NCBI RefSeq assembly: GCF_943914685.1
Contig: NZ_CALUCZ010000015.1
Location: 5,886 to 69,885 of the forward strand
Length of the DNA: 64,000 nucleotides
Direction of reading: 5' to 3'
DNA from: an uncultured Mobiluncus sp.
GTDB lineage: Bacteria; Actinomycetota; Actinomycetes; Actinomycetales; Actinomycetaceae
Notes under the pieces: model-generated
Seen by the model: only the letters and a program-made list of their open reading frames with translations
What the model was told of the DNA's origin: nothing
The model's database searches: none
Shown: positions 42,663 to 51,756 of the stretch, piece after piece
How positions within the stretch are numbered: position 1 is the stretch's first letter
Layout: every line of letters starts with the position of its first letter
Translations under genes and position numbers: made by a program

Positions 42663-43265
42663 ATGGCGTTGCTCACCACAGATGACATCGTCAACAAGAA
42701 GTTTCAGCCCACGAAATTCCGCGAAGGCTATGACCAGGATGAAGTGGACGATTTCTTGGACGAGGTGGTGAATACCCTCGATACCCTAACCAAAGAGCGT
42801 GACACGCTCCGGGCCGAGCTGGAGGAAGCGAACCGCAAGGTTGCCGAGCTGTCCAGTGGCGTAATGCCGACTACGCCAGAAGCCCCGGCGATGGAACCCG
42901 TTGCCGAACCGGTTGCACCCGAACCAGCTGCGGCGGAACCCGCGCCGGGTGCGGGAGAGGTTCCGGCGTCAACTTCCGCAGTTTCCATGCTGGATATGGC
43001 GCAGCGTCTGCACGACGAATACGTGCAAGACGGTCAAAAGAAGAGCGAAGAAATCATCGCCAATGCTCGTGTCGAAGCCGACCGCATTATTGCCGATGCC
43101 GAGCAAGAGCATTCCCGCGTACTGGCTCAGTTGGAGCAGGAACGCGGTATGTTGGAGCGCAAGATCGAAGAACTCAAGACTTTCGAGTCCGAGTATCGCG
43201 CCAAGATGAGTTCGTTCCTAGAGGGCATTCTTTCGGACTTGGCGGATTCCGCACCGACCAACTGA
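42663..43265 (+). CDS. divIVA: DivIVA/Wag31 polar growth protein
   Basis: 200 residues. The DivIVA lipid-binding domain (LLTTDDIVNKKFQPTKFREGY, in part, with the Phe/Arg tip) is at residues 1-30, followed by a first coiled coil, a Pro/Ala/Glu linker (about 75-115) and a long second coiled coil. In actinobacteria it marks curved membrane at the poles and directs cell-wall growth. The ATG at 42663 follows GAGGTGACG; longer in-frame starts at 42597 would add a basic stretch not seen in the family. One base separates it from lspA. Confidence 0.95.
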   Translation: MALLTTDDIVNKKFQPTKFREGYDQDEVDDFLDEVVNTLDTLTKERDTLRAELEEANRKVAELSSGVMPTTPEAPAMEPVAEPVAPEPAAAEPAPGAGEVPASTSAVSMLDMAQRLHDEYVQDGQKKSEEIIANARVEADRIIADAEQEHSRVLAQLEQERGMLERKIEELKTFESEYRAKMSSFLEGILSDLADSAPTN

Positions 43266-43266
43266 G

Positions 43267-43863
43267 TTGTCGTTCAAATCCATCTCTAGCCGTCAGCCGA
43301 CGGGAGATTCCCACCGTTTCTCTCGCTGGCTGACGGTGCTTTTAATCATGGTAGCGGTGGGGGGCATCGACCAGATAACGAAACGCCTCGCCTTGCGCTT
43401 CCTGGCTGCCGATACCGCCCCGCAGCCTCTGCTGGGCTCATACGTAACCCTGCACCTCACACACAACCCCGGCGCCGCTTTGTCCATTGGTCAGGGCCAG
43501 ACCCTAGTCGTCACCGTCTTTAGCCTAGTGTTGGTGTTTATTTTGACCGTGCTGTCCTTTCTGACGCACAGCCGGACGTGGGCTTACGTCTTGGCGGTCG
43601 TGGCCGGAGGGGGAATGGCGAACCTGGTCGACAGGTTCCAAGGTCCGACCTGGGGTACCGGAAAGGTCGTAGACTTTATCGATTACTTCGGGTGGTTTGT
43701 CGGCAATGTGGCTGACATCTTCGTAGTTGTCGGAGTGGCGGTGATTTTTGTTCTGCTGCTTCGCGGGGTGCCGCTGTTCACACCTCCGCAGCCCGCGGCC
43801 ACCTCGGAGTGTGCCGAGGCGGGTGCAGACCCGGATTGTTCCGTAAAGGGTAAAGATTCGTGA
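43267..43863 (+). CDS. lspA: Lipoprotein signal peptidase (signal peptidase II)
   Basis: 198 residues, four membrane helices. The catalytic aspartates lie in GGGMANLVDRF and in VGNVADIFVVVG; GIDQITKRLA and LTHNPGAALSI are other family blocks. It cleaves prolipoproteins at the lipobox cysteine, and several such lipoproteins are in this window. A 30-residue polar C-terminal tail with two cysteines is extra. The TTG start at 43267 has no clear ribosome site and probably depends on coupling to divIVA. The end overlaps the next gene (GTGA). Confidence 0.93.
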   Translation: MSFKSISSRQPTGDSHRFSRWLTVLLIMVAVGGIDQITKRLALRFLAADTAPQPLLGSYVTLHLTHNPGAALSIGQGQTLVVTVFSLVLVFILTVLSFLTHSRTWAYVLAVVAGGGMANLVDRFQGPTWGTGKVVDFIDYFGWFVGNVADIFVVVGVAVIFVLLLRGVPLFTPPQPAATSECAEAGADPDCSVKGKDS

Positions 43864-44774
43864 GTCGTTTGTTGCCGGTACCGGAGGGGCTTGCGGGGCT
43901 TCGCGCGGACGTGGGGCTGTCGCGGCTGTTGGGGCTGTCCCGAGCGAAAGCGGGAGCCCTGCTGGAATCCGGAGCGGTTACGCAAAACGGTGAGGCCCTC
44001 AAAAAATCCGGTGAACTGACCCCTGGAAATCTGTTGGAAATAGAGATTCCCGAACCTGCCGGCTATGTTCCGGAAGTCACCCGCGTAGAGAACTTAGGAA
44101 TTTTATATGCCGATGACGATTTGGTGGTGGTGGATAAGCCGGCTGGGGTCGCCGCCCATACCGGCCCCGGTTGGGAGGGACCTACCGTAGTTGGGGCGCT
44201 TAGGGCTGCCGGGATTCGCGTGTCAACGTCCGGTCCGGTGGAACGCGAAGGCATTGTGCACCGTCTGGACGCGGGAACGTCGGGGGCGATGGTGGTTGCG
44301 AAATCGGAACTGGCCTACGGCAAACTGAAGAACGAGTTTCGCTACCATCGGGTTGAAAAAATCTACACCGCCCTTGCCACGGGAAAGGTGAAACCCCCGG
44401 TAGGGACCATTGACGCCCCCATCGGACGGGCGCCGGGGCGGGAGTTCAAGATGGCGGTCGTGTCCGGGGGCAAGCCCGCGGTGACGCACTACGACGTCAT
44501 CGAGGAACTGCGGGGGGCAACCTTGTTGAAAGTCCAGTTGGAGACCGGGCGAACCCACCAGATTCGCGTACATCTCGCGGCTATTGGGCACCCCTTGGTG
44601 GGAGATACGGAATACGGAGCGGATCGGAAAACGGCGGCTCGGCTGGGGCTGGAACGGCAATGGCTGCACGCCAGTCGGCTGGCGTTCAAGCACCCGCGGA
44701 CCGGTCTGGAGATCGCGGTGCAGGCGCCGCTACCTGCTGATTTAGCGGAGGCTTTGGAGTTTTTACGGCAATAG
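43860..44774 (+). CDS. RluD-type pseudouridine synthase
   Basis: 304 residues. An S4 RNA-binding domain (LSRLLGLSRAKAGALLESGAV) comes first, then the synthase with catalytic D137 in HRLDAGTSG and the later LETGRTHQIRVHLAAIGHPLVGD block (in part). It modifies uridines in large-subunit rRNA; which sites cannot be told. Directly downstream of lspA in many Gram-positive genomes, here overlapping its stop by four bases. GTG start with AAAGGGTAAAG upstream. Confidence 0.94.
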   Translation: MSRLLPVPEGLAGLRADVGLSRLLGLSRAKAGALLESGAVTQNGEALKKSGELTPGNLLEIEIPEPAGYVPEVTRVENLGILYADDDLVVVDKPAGVAAHTGPGWEGPTVVGALRAAGIRVSTSGPVEREGIVHRLDAGTSGAMVVAKSELAYGKLKNEFRYHRVEKIYTALATGKVKPPVGTIDAPIGRAPGREFKMAVVSGGKPAVTHYDVIEELRGATLLKVQLETGRTHQIRVHLAAIGHPLVGDTEYGADRKTAARLGLERQWLHASRLAFKHPRTGLEIAVQAPLPADLAEALEFLRQ

Positions 44775-44848
44775 TTAGGCCGAAATCCGCGACTCGCGGC
44801 CCCACCTGCGAGACTGAGACCTCGCGGGTTCACCGGGGAAAAATCGAC

Positions 44849-44854
44849 TAGGAT
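44849..44854 (+). promoter_or_regulatory. -10 box of a probable leaderless promoter (dnaE)
   Basis: TAGGAT at 44849-44854 is followed by TGACCC and the ATG at 44861. No Shine-Dalgarno site lies at normal spacing. Confidence 0.5.
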
Positions 44855-44860
44855 TGACCC

Positions 44861-47800
44861 ATGCCTAGTTCCGATTTCGTCCATCTTCACGTCCACACCG
44901 ACTACTCGATTTTGGACGGTGCGGCAAAGATTAAGCGGCTGGTCGCCAAAGCGGTAGAAAACCAGCAAAAGGCCGTGGCTATTACCGACCACGGTTACTT
45001 GTTCGGGGCTTTCGAGTTTTATAAAGAATGCCGTGACGCCGGGATTAAACCCATCATCGGATTGGAAGCCTATGTCACGCCGGGGACTTCACGCTTTGAT
45101 ACCACTCGAGTGCAGTGGGGGACTTTGGAACAGCAAAAGGCCGGTGACGACGTGTCCGCTCGCGGCGCCTATACGCATATGACGCTGCTGTCCCGGACCA
45201 CCGAGGGAATGCACAATCTGTTCCGGCTGGGCTCGTACGCCTCCTTGGACGGACAGATGGGCAAATGGCCGCGGGCGGACCGGGAACTGTTGGAGCGCTA
45301 CCACGAGGGGCTGATTGGCACGGCAGGCTGTCCCTCCGGGGAGGTCCAGACCCGGCTGCGGTTAGGGCAGTACCAGGAGGCTCGGCGGGCCGCCGGAGAA
45401 CTACAGGACATCTTCGGCAAAGACAATTTTTACGTGGAGTTGATGGATCACGGTCTGTCTATCGAAAACCGCGTGCGTAAAGATCTGCTGCGCTTAGCGC
45501 GGGAAATCAACGCACCTGTCATCGCTACCAACGACTCCCACTATGTTTATAAGGAAGACCGGGAGATTCAAGATGCCATGCTGTGCATCAACTCCGGGGA
45601 TCGTCTGTCTAACCCGGACCGGTTCCGCTTTGACGGCACGGATTATTATCTGCGCCCCAGCGAGGAAATGCACGAACTCTTTGCGGAAATCCCCGAGGCC
45701 CTAGACAACACCCTGTTGATTGCCGAGCAGTGTAACGTCGAATTCCCGGACGTGAAAGAGGGCACCTTTATGCCGGTGTTCCCGGTGCCAGCCGGAGAAG
45801 ACGAAGTATCCTGGTTCATTAAGGAAGTCGAACGCGGCTTACAGTATCGGTTCCCGAACGGGATATCTGAGGAAGTCCGCAAACGCGCCGACTACGAGGT
45901 TGAGATTATTGTGCAGATGGGATTCCCCTCGTACTTCCTGATTGTTTCGGACTATATTCAGTGGGCCAAGGACAACGGGATTCGGGTCGGGCCGGGGCGC
46001 GGCTCCGGTGCCGGTTCCATGGTTGCCTACGCCATGCGTATCACGGATTTGGATCCCATCAAACACGGGCTGTTGTTTGAACGTTTCCTCAACCCGGAGC
46101 GGGTGTCCATGCCGGATATCGACGTGGACTTCGACGATCGCCGCCGTCAGGACGTGATTGACTACGTGACCCGCAAATACGGCAAGGACAAAGTGTCCCA
46201 GGTCGTGACCTACGGCACGATTAAATCAAAGCAAGCCCTTAAGGACGCGGCGCGCATTTCTGGCGCGGATTTCTCTAAAGGGGAAAAGCTCACCAAGGCG
46301 ATGCCGCCGGCGGTCATGGGTAAGGACATACCGTTGTCCGGCATATACGATTCGCAGCATTCCCGATACAAGGAAGCTGAGGAATTCCGCAAAGTCGTGG
46401 CCGAGGACCCGTTTAATCGCCAAATTTTTGACCTGGCAGCTGGGGTGGAAGGCATGGTGCGCCAGTGGGGGGTACACGCGTGTGCGGTCATCATGTCGCG
46501 GGAAACCTTGACTGACGTCATTCCGATGATGAAACGCCCGCAAGACGGAGCCATGATTACCCAGTTCGACTACCCAACTTGTGAGCACCTGGGCCTGCTA
46601 AAGATGGACTTCCTGGGGCTAAAGAACCTCACCATTATTTCCGACGCCTTGGACAACATTAAGATTAACGGGAAAACCCCACCCGACCTGGAGCGTTTGG
46701 AAGTTGATGACAAAGCGACTTACGAAATGCTGTCCACGGGCGAAACTTTGGGGGTGTTCCAGCTCGATGGTGGGGGAATGCGCACCTTGCTGAAGCAGCT
46801 GCGGCCCACCGAGTTCGATGATATTTCCGCTTTGGTGGCGCTGTATCGTCCCGGACCGATGGGGGCGGATTCCCACACGAACTATGCATTTCGGAAGAAC
46901 GGGTTGCAAAAGATTGAGCCGATTCATCGTGAGCTGGAGGAACCGCTGAAAGATATCCTCGGCTACACCTACGGCCTGATTATCTACCAGGAACAGGTCA
47001 TGGCTATCGCCCAGAAAGTCGCCGGGTTCACCCTGGGGCAGGCCGATATTTTGCGTAAAGCCATGGGGAAAAAGAAGAAAGACGTTCTGGCCGAACAGTA
47101 CGTGAAGTTCCACGATGGAATGATTGCTAACGGCTATTCCGAGGATTGCTGCAAAACGCTGTGGGAAATTTTGGTACCTTTCGCCGACTACGCATTCAAC
47201 AAATCTCACTCGGCCGCTTATGGGTTAATCGCCTATTGGACCGCCTATCTTAAGGCGAACTTCCCGACCGAATATATGGCGGCCGTGCTGACCACCCAGA
47301 CGGATAAAGACAAGCTGGGAATGTATCTGAACGAGGTGCGCCGCATGGGGATTAAGGTTTTGCCTCCTGACGTGAACCAGTCCTACGGGGCTTTTGCACC
47401 TGACGGAAACGACATTCGTTTTGGCTTGGCTTCGATTCGTAACGTCGGAGGAAACGTGGTGGCGGAAATCATCAAGGCACGCCAAGAAAAAGGCGCCTAC
47501 ACGTCCTTTTCCGACTTCCTGAAGAAAGTTCCGGCGGAAGTCTGCAACAAACGCACTATCGGTTCCTTGATTAAGGCCGGGGCTTTCGACACGTTCGGAG
47601 CCTCACGCCGCGCGCTTACCGCGATTCATGAGCAGGCAGTGGAAGCGGTGGTGTCCACGAAACGCCAAGAGTCCAACGGACAGTTCGACCTGTTCGCCGC
47701 CCTAGAGATGGACGGAGCCGATTCCCCGGACAATCTGCTGGGTTCGGCCAGCATCGATATCCCCGATATCCCGGAGTGGCCCAAGAATAAACTGCTCGCG

Positions 47801-48535
47801 TTTGAACGTGAAATGTTGGGAATGTATGTCTCGGACCACCCCCTTTCGGGAATGAAACGGGTGTTGGAAGGCCTGGCTGAGGATCGTATCGTGGATTTGA
47901 CCTCGGACGAGGGCAAAGGCAATGATTCCCCAGTCAAAATTGCCGGTCTGGTGACAGCGGTGAACGTAAAAATTTCCAAACGTTCCGGCCAGCAGTGGGC
48001 GATTGCAAAAATCGAAGACATGACCGGCTCTGTGGAAGTGCTGTTCTTTGCGAAAACCTACGAAAACATTGCCGCTGACCTGGTCCAAGACAATATCGTG
48101 GTGGTCGGCGGACGGCTGCGCCGCGAGGACGAATCCGTTTCGATTTATGCCAGCGACTTGAGCGTGCCGAAATTATCGCTACATCTGGATCACTTGGACG
48201 AAGTGGATCTATTGCTGCCTGCCGAGCGCTGCACCGCAGAAAATATGCGTGCTTTTGGGGCCCTGCTAGACCGTTTCCCCGGCCAGGCTCCCGTGCGTCT
48301 GCATATTTTGGAGCAAGGGGAGCTGCAAGTCTTGGACTTGGGTCCCGAACGCCTGGTGAACGCCGGTCCGGATTTCTTAGGTGAGCTGCGCGCCATGCTG
48401 GGGTATGACTCGATTATCACTCCGGGAACTAACCCCTTAGAATCCACCGCGGCCGCCGAACTGGCCGAACTGGATCCGAATCCCGAACAGTCTCAAGATC
48501 CCCCGGCGGACACCCTGTTCGACACCGGCAGCTAG
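44861..48535 (+). CDS. dnaE: DNA polymerase III alpha subunit
   Basis: 1224 residues, the replicative polymerase of actinobacteria (DnaE1). The PHP domain starts at SDFVHLHVHTDYSILDGAAK and keeps its metal ligands; the polymerase aspartates are D419 and D421 in PDIDVDF. GPGRGSGAGSMVAYA, the fingers and beta-clamp binding regions follow, then helix-hairpin-helix and an OB fold (VKIAGLVTAVNVKI), ending in a short acidic tail. No intein. The ATG probably starts a leaderless mRNA. The gene stands between the rluD-like gene and the his cluster. Confidence 0.97.
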   Translation: MPSSDFVHLHVHTDYSILDGAAKIKRLVAKAVENQQKAVAITDHGYLFGAFEFYKECRDAGIKPIIGLEAYVTPGTSRFDTTRVQWGTLEQQKAGDDVSARGAYTHMTLLSRTTEGMHNLFRLGSYASLDGQMGKWPRADRELLERYHEGLIGTAGCPSGEVQTRLRLGQYQEARRAAGELQDIFGKDNFYVELMDHGLSIENRVRKDLLRLAREINAPVIATNDSHYVYKEDREIQDAMLCINSGDRLSNPDRFRFDGTDYYLRPSEEMHELFAEIPEALDNTLLIAEQCNVEFPDVKEGTFMPVFPVPAGEDEVSWFIKEVERGLQYRFPNGISEEVRKRADYEVEIIVQMGFPSYFLIVSDYIQWAKDNGIRVGPGRGSGAGSMVAYAMRITDLDPIKHGLLFERFLNPERVSMPDIDVDFDDRRRQDVIDYVTRKYGKDKVSQVVTYGTIKSKQALKDAARISGADFSKGEKLTKAMPPAVMGKDIPLSGIYDSQHSRYKEAEEFRKVVAEDPFNRQIFDLAAGVEGMVRQWGVHACAVIMSRETLTDVIPMMKRPQDGAMITQFDYPTCEHLGLLKMDFLGLKNLTIISDALDNIKINGKTPPDLERLEVDDKATYEMLSTGETLGVFQLDGGGMRTLLKQLRPTEFDDISALVALYRPGPMGADSHTNYAFRKNGLQKIEPIHRELEEPLKDILGYTYGLIIYQEQVMAIAQKVAGFTLGQADILRKAMGKKKKDVLAEQYVKFHDGMIANGYSEDCCKTLWEILVPFADYAFNKSHSAAYGLIAYWTAYLKANFPTEYMAAVLTTQTDKDKLGMYLNEVRRMGIKVLPPDVNQSYGAFAPDGNDIRFGLASIRNVGGNVVAEIIKARQEKGAYTSFSDFLKKVPAEVCNKRTIGSLIKAGAFDTFGASRRALTAIHEQAVEAVVSTKRQESNGQFDLFAALEMDGADSPDNLLGSASIDIPDIPEWPKNKLLAFEREMLGMYVSDHPLSGMKRVLEGLAEDRIVDLTSDEGKGNDSPVKIAGLVTAVNVKISKRSGQQWAIAKIEDMTGSVEVLFFAKTYENIAADLVQDNIVVVGGRLRREDESVSIYASDLSVPKLSLHLDHLDEVDLLLPAERCTAENMRAFGALLDRFPGQAPVRLHILEQGELQVLDLGPERLVNAGPDFLGELRAMLGYDSIITPGTNPLESTAAAELAELDPNPEQSQDPPADTLFDTGS

Positions 48536-48639
48536 CCGTTTCGCGCTGCGGGTTGTCCCGGTAGTTCCTCACGGTTTTTCACCAGGCGGGTCGTCTTGAC
48601 GCACCGGGTTTGCGGGGTTTTCGGGGCTGGTCAGTTAGC

Positions 48640-48648
48640 TGTTAAGAT
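48640..48648 (+). promoter_or_regulatory. Extended -10 of a probable leaderless promoter (his cluster)
   Basis: TGTTAAGAT at 48640-48648, then seven bases (AAATACC), then the GTG of hisD at 48656. No ribosome site precedes the GTG. It has almost the same form as the box before the old yellow enzyme gene. Confidence 0.6.
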
Positions 48649-48655
48649 AAATACC

Positions 48656-49987
48656 GTGTTCAACGTACTGGATTTTTCAAAAGAAAACGTGGATGCCGCG
48701 GTGCTGCGTGAGCGGCTGCCCCGGGCGGCTCTCAATGTCGAGCGGGCTGTGGAGGCGGTGGCGCCCCTAATCGAGGCGGTGCGCCGCGAAGGGGCGAAAG
48801 CCTTGCGCGACCAAGCCGAGCAGTTCGACCAGGTGCGTCCGCGCCTGTTGCGGGTCCCGGCGGCTGAAATTGAGCGAGCTTTACAGGAACTGGATCCGGG
48901 GTTGCGCGAAGCGATTGAAACGTCCATTGCTAATAACCGGAAAGGTCACGAGGCGCAGCTGCCTCGCCCGGTCGTCACCGAGATTATTCCCGGTGGCACC
49001 GTTACGCAACGCTGGATTCCGGTGCGGCGCGTGGGACTGTACGTTCCGGGCGGGCTCGCGGTCTATCCCAGCTCGGTCATCATGAATGTGGTGGCGGCAC
49101 AAGTGGCGGGGGTGGACCAGATTGCTCTGGCCTCCCCGGCGCAGCAGGCTTTCGGCGGCTCGGTACACCCCACCGTGCTGGCGACCTGCGCCTTACTGGG
49201 CGTGAGTGAAGTCTATGCCATGGGCGGAGCCGGAGCGATTGGCGCGTTTGCTTACGGTGCCAAGGGCGAGACGGCAGAGGACGGTCAGGTTTTGGTGGAG
49301 CCTGTGGACGTCGTTACCGGTCCGGGCAATATCTATGTCGCGGCCGCGAAACGCGTGGTGTCTAGCGTCTGCGGTATCGATGCGGAAGCCGGCACCACCG
49401 AGATTGCCATCATCGCGGACAGCAGCGCCACGCCGAAATTTGTAGCCGCGGATTTGATTAGCCAAGCCGAACACGACCCGGCAGCCGCCTCGGTCCTCAT
49501 TACCGACTCGACCGACCTTGTGACCCAGGTGAGAGCGGAACTGGAGCGTCAAGTTCCCCAACGTGACCATCACGAACGCATCGCCACCGCCCTATCCGGG
49601 CCGCAGTCGGGCGCTATTCTCACTCGGGATATCGAACAATCCATTGCCGTAGCTAACGCTTACGGTGCTGAACACCTCGAAGTTCAAACCGCTGATGCTC
49701 GCGAAGTGGCAGCAAAAATTCACAATGCGGGGGCAATCTTTGTTGGCGACTACACCCCGGTGCCGCTGGGGGACTACCTGGCAGGCTCCAACCACGTCTT
49801 GCCCACCGGAGGCACGGCCTCCCACGCGTCGGGACTGAACGTGATGGCTTTTCTGAAGTCCGTGCAACAGATTGAATACACCCAACAGGCCGCGGACGCG
49901 CTGACCGACCGCCTGGTGGTATTTAGTCATGCCGAGGACCTGGAAGGCCACGGGGCGTCCTTGCTGGCACGTCGGGAGGGCAAGTAG
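48656..49987 (+). CDS. hisD: Histidinol dehydrogenase
   Basis: 443 residues. Catalytic E339 and H340 are in YGAEHLEVQ; the zinc-enzyme blocks PGGLAVYPSSVIMNVV, EIAIIADSSA and SNHVLPTGGTASHASGL are present. It carries out the last two steps of histidine synthesis, oxidising histidinol to histidine with NAD. The GTG at 48656 gives VFNVLDFS and seems leaderless; in-frame codons upstream add residues without similarity. First gene of hisD-C-B-orf-H-priA, all close or overlapping. Confidence 0.96.
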   Translation: MFNVLDFSKENVDAAVLRERLPRAALNVERAVEAVAPLIEAVRREGAKALRDQAEQFDQVRPRLLRVPAAEIERALQELDPGLREAIETSIANNRKGHEAQLPRPVVTEIIPGGTVTQRWIPVRRVGLYVPGGLAVYPSSVIMNVVAAQVAGVDQIALASPAQQAFGGSVHPTVLATCALLGVSEVYAMGGAGAIGAFAYGAKGETAEDGQVLVEPVDVVTGPGNIYVAAAKRVVSSVCGIDAEAGTTEIAIIADSSATPKFVAADLISQAEHDPAAASVLITDSTDLVTQVRAELERQVPQRDHHERIATALSGPQSGAILTRDIEQSIAVANAYGAEHLEVQTADAREVAAKIHNAGAIFVGDYTPVPLGDYLAGSNHVLPTGGTASHASGLNVMAFLKSVQQIEYTQQAADALTDRLVVFSHAEDLEGHGASLLARREGK

Positions 49988-51127
49988 ATGAGCGCAACAG
50001 ACGCCCTCACCACGCCGGAAGACTCCCTGCAACTGCCCTTGCGGGAAGACTTAGCAGGGCTCGAACCCTACGGGGCTCCTCAGCTGCAGGTACCGGTGGC
50101 CATCAATGTGAACGAAAACCCTTATCCGGTACCGGCTCCCGTAGTCGAGGCGATTACCGCGGCGGTACGCGAGGCGGCGGGCAGCTTGAATCGTTATCCT
50201 GACCGGGATTTTCCGGCTCTACGCCTTGCTTTGAGCGATTATCTGCAGCGGGAATCCGGGGTGCGGGTGGCTCCCGAATGGTTGTGGGCCGCCAATGGCT
50301 CCAACGAAGTCATGCATCATTTGTTCAGCGCTTTTGGGGGACCGGGGCATCCGGCGCTGTCGTCCTCACCCACGTACTCGATGTATCCCGAATATGCCCG
50401 CAACACCTTGACCGAGTTGCTGGACGTGCCTCGGCGGGAGGATTTTTCCGTGGACGTGGCCGCGTTGCAGCAAGCCGTAGACCGCGCGCACCCGGCGCTG
50501 CTGGTGCTGGCTTCCCCCAACAATCCCACGGGAACCCACCTGAGCTCCGCAGACGTGGCTGAAATCCTGAGTTTTACTCGCGCCAGCGGGCCGCACGGGA
50601 GCGCTACCCTGGTGGTCATTGACGAGGCCTACGGCGAGTTTCGCCGTGACGGGGTGCCTTCCGCACTGGAACTGTTGGCGGCACACCCGCACCTGGTGGT
50701 GTCCAGAACTATGTCCAAGGCTTTCGCAATGGCCGGTTTGCGGTTGGGGTACTTGGCGGCTCGTCCCCAGATTATTTCCCAGCTCATGCTGGTGCGATTG
50801 CCCTATCATCTGTCGGCTTTGACCCAGGCGGCAGCTCTGGCGGCGCTGTCCCAGTCAGATTTGCTGCAAGCCCAGGTGGACAAAATGCGCCACACTCGCG
50901 ACCAGATGGTGCAAACCCTGCGAGAAATGGGGTTGAGCGTGGCAGAATCGGATACGAACTTTGTTTTCTTTGGAAAGTTCAGCGACCGCCAAAAGGTTTG
51001 GCAAGATTTGCTTGACCGCGGCGTGTTGATTCGCGTAGTCGGACCCGATGGCTGGCTGCGGGCCAGCGTGGGCACCGAGGAGGAAACTGAGGTGTTTCTT
51101 TCCGCCCTAAAGGAGGTATTGCAATGA
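49988..51127 (+). CDS. hisC: Histidinol-phosphate aminotransferase
   Basis: 379 residues, class I/II PLP aminotransferase. The PLP lysine lies in SRTMSKAFAMAGLRLGYL; LASPNNPTGTHLS and VIDEAYGEF are other binding blocks, and NVNENPYPVP marks the substrate end. It converts imidazole-acetol phosphate to histidinol phosphate. The ATG follows the hisD stop directly, and the stop overlaps hisB as ATGA, so translation is coupled. Confidence 0.95.
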   Translation: MSATDALTTPEDSLQLPLREDLAGLEPYGAPQLQVPVAINVNENPYPVPAPVVEAITAAVREAAGSLNRYPDRDFPALRLALSDYLQRESGVRVAPEWLWAANGSNEVMHHLFSAFGGPGHPALSSSPTYSMYPEYARNTLTELLDVPRREDFSVDVAALQQAVDRAHPALLVLASPNNPTGTHLSSADVAEILSFTRASGPHGSATLVVIDEAYGEFRRDGVPSALELLAAHPHLVVSRTMSKAFAMAGLRLGYLAARPQIISQLMLVRLPYHLSALTQAAALAALSQSDLLQAQVDKMRHTRDQMVQTLREMGLSVAESDTNFVFFGKFSDRQKVWQDLLDRGVLIRVVGPDGWLRASVGTEEETEVFLSALKEVLQ

Positions 51128-51738
51128 ACGAAACTCGGAGCCCCCGGGTGGCGCAGGTCATGCGGGAAACGTCGGAATCGCGGGTAAAGGTGCGGGTGAA
51201 CCTGGACGGGACCGGTCAAGCCAACATACATACCACGGTGCCGTTCTATGACCACATGCTCACAGCTTTGGCACGTCATTCCCTGATTGATTTGGACATT
51301 GCAGCCTCGGGAGACACCGACATTGATGTCCATCACACGGTGGAGGATACGGCCATCGTGTTGGGCCAGGCGCTGCGCGAAGCGTTGGGGGAAAAGGCCG
51401 GTATCCGCCGTTTCGGTGACGCGTGCGTGCCTCTGGACGAGGCTTTGGCACACGCCGTGGTGGATTTGGCGGGCCGGCCTTACGTCGTTTGTGAAGGGGA
51501 ACCGGAAGGTCAGCAGTATCACCTCATCGGAGGGCACTTCACCGGTTCGTTGACTTATCACGTGTTTGAGTCCCTAGCGCTGAATGCCGGGATATGCCTG
51601 CACCTGCGCCTGTTGGCGGGACGCGATCCGCACCACATCGTGGAGGCCCAATTCAAGGCCCTGGCGCGAGCGTTAAAGGCCGCGGTGGAATACGATCCGC
51701 GGGTGGTGGGCGTCCCCTCCACCAAAGGAACTCTGTAG
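51124..51738 (+). CDS. hisB: Imidazoleglycerol-phosphate dehydratase
   Basis: 204 residues, the monofunctional form without the phosphatase domain. The duplicated His/Glu metal sites are visible as VPFYDHMLTALARHS, DVHHTVEDTAIVLG, and later SLALNAGICLHLRLLAGRDPHHIVEA (in part). The manganese enzyme dehydrates imidazole-glycerol phosphate. GGAGG is close upstream within the end of hisC. Nineteen bases separate it from the next gene. Confidence 0.96.
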   Translation: MNETRSPRVAQVMRETSESRVKVRVNLDGTGQANIHTTVPFYDHMLTALARHSLIDLDIAASGDTDIDVHHTVEDTAIVLGQALREALGEKAGIRRFGDACVPLDEALAHAVVDLAGRPYVVCEGEPEGQQYHLIGGHFTGSLTYHVFESLALNAGICLHLRLLAGRDPHHIVEAQFKALARALKAAVEYDPRVVGVPSTKGTL

Positions 51739-51756
51739 CGTCGGGAAAGGCTAGTG

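Noticed and set aside
48546..48655. Attenuator with His codons before hisD
   Set aside because: No leader peptide with a run of His codons is present, and the promoter seems to leave no leader at all.
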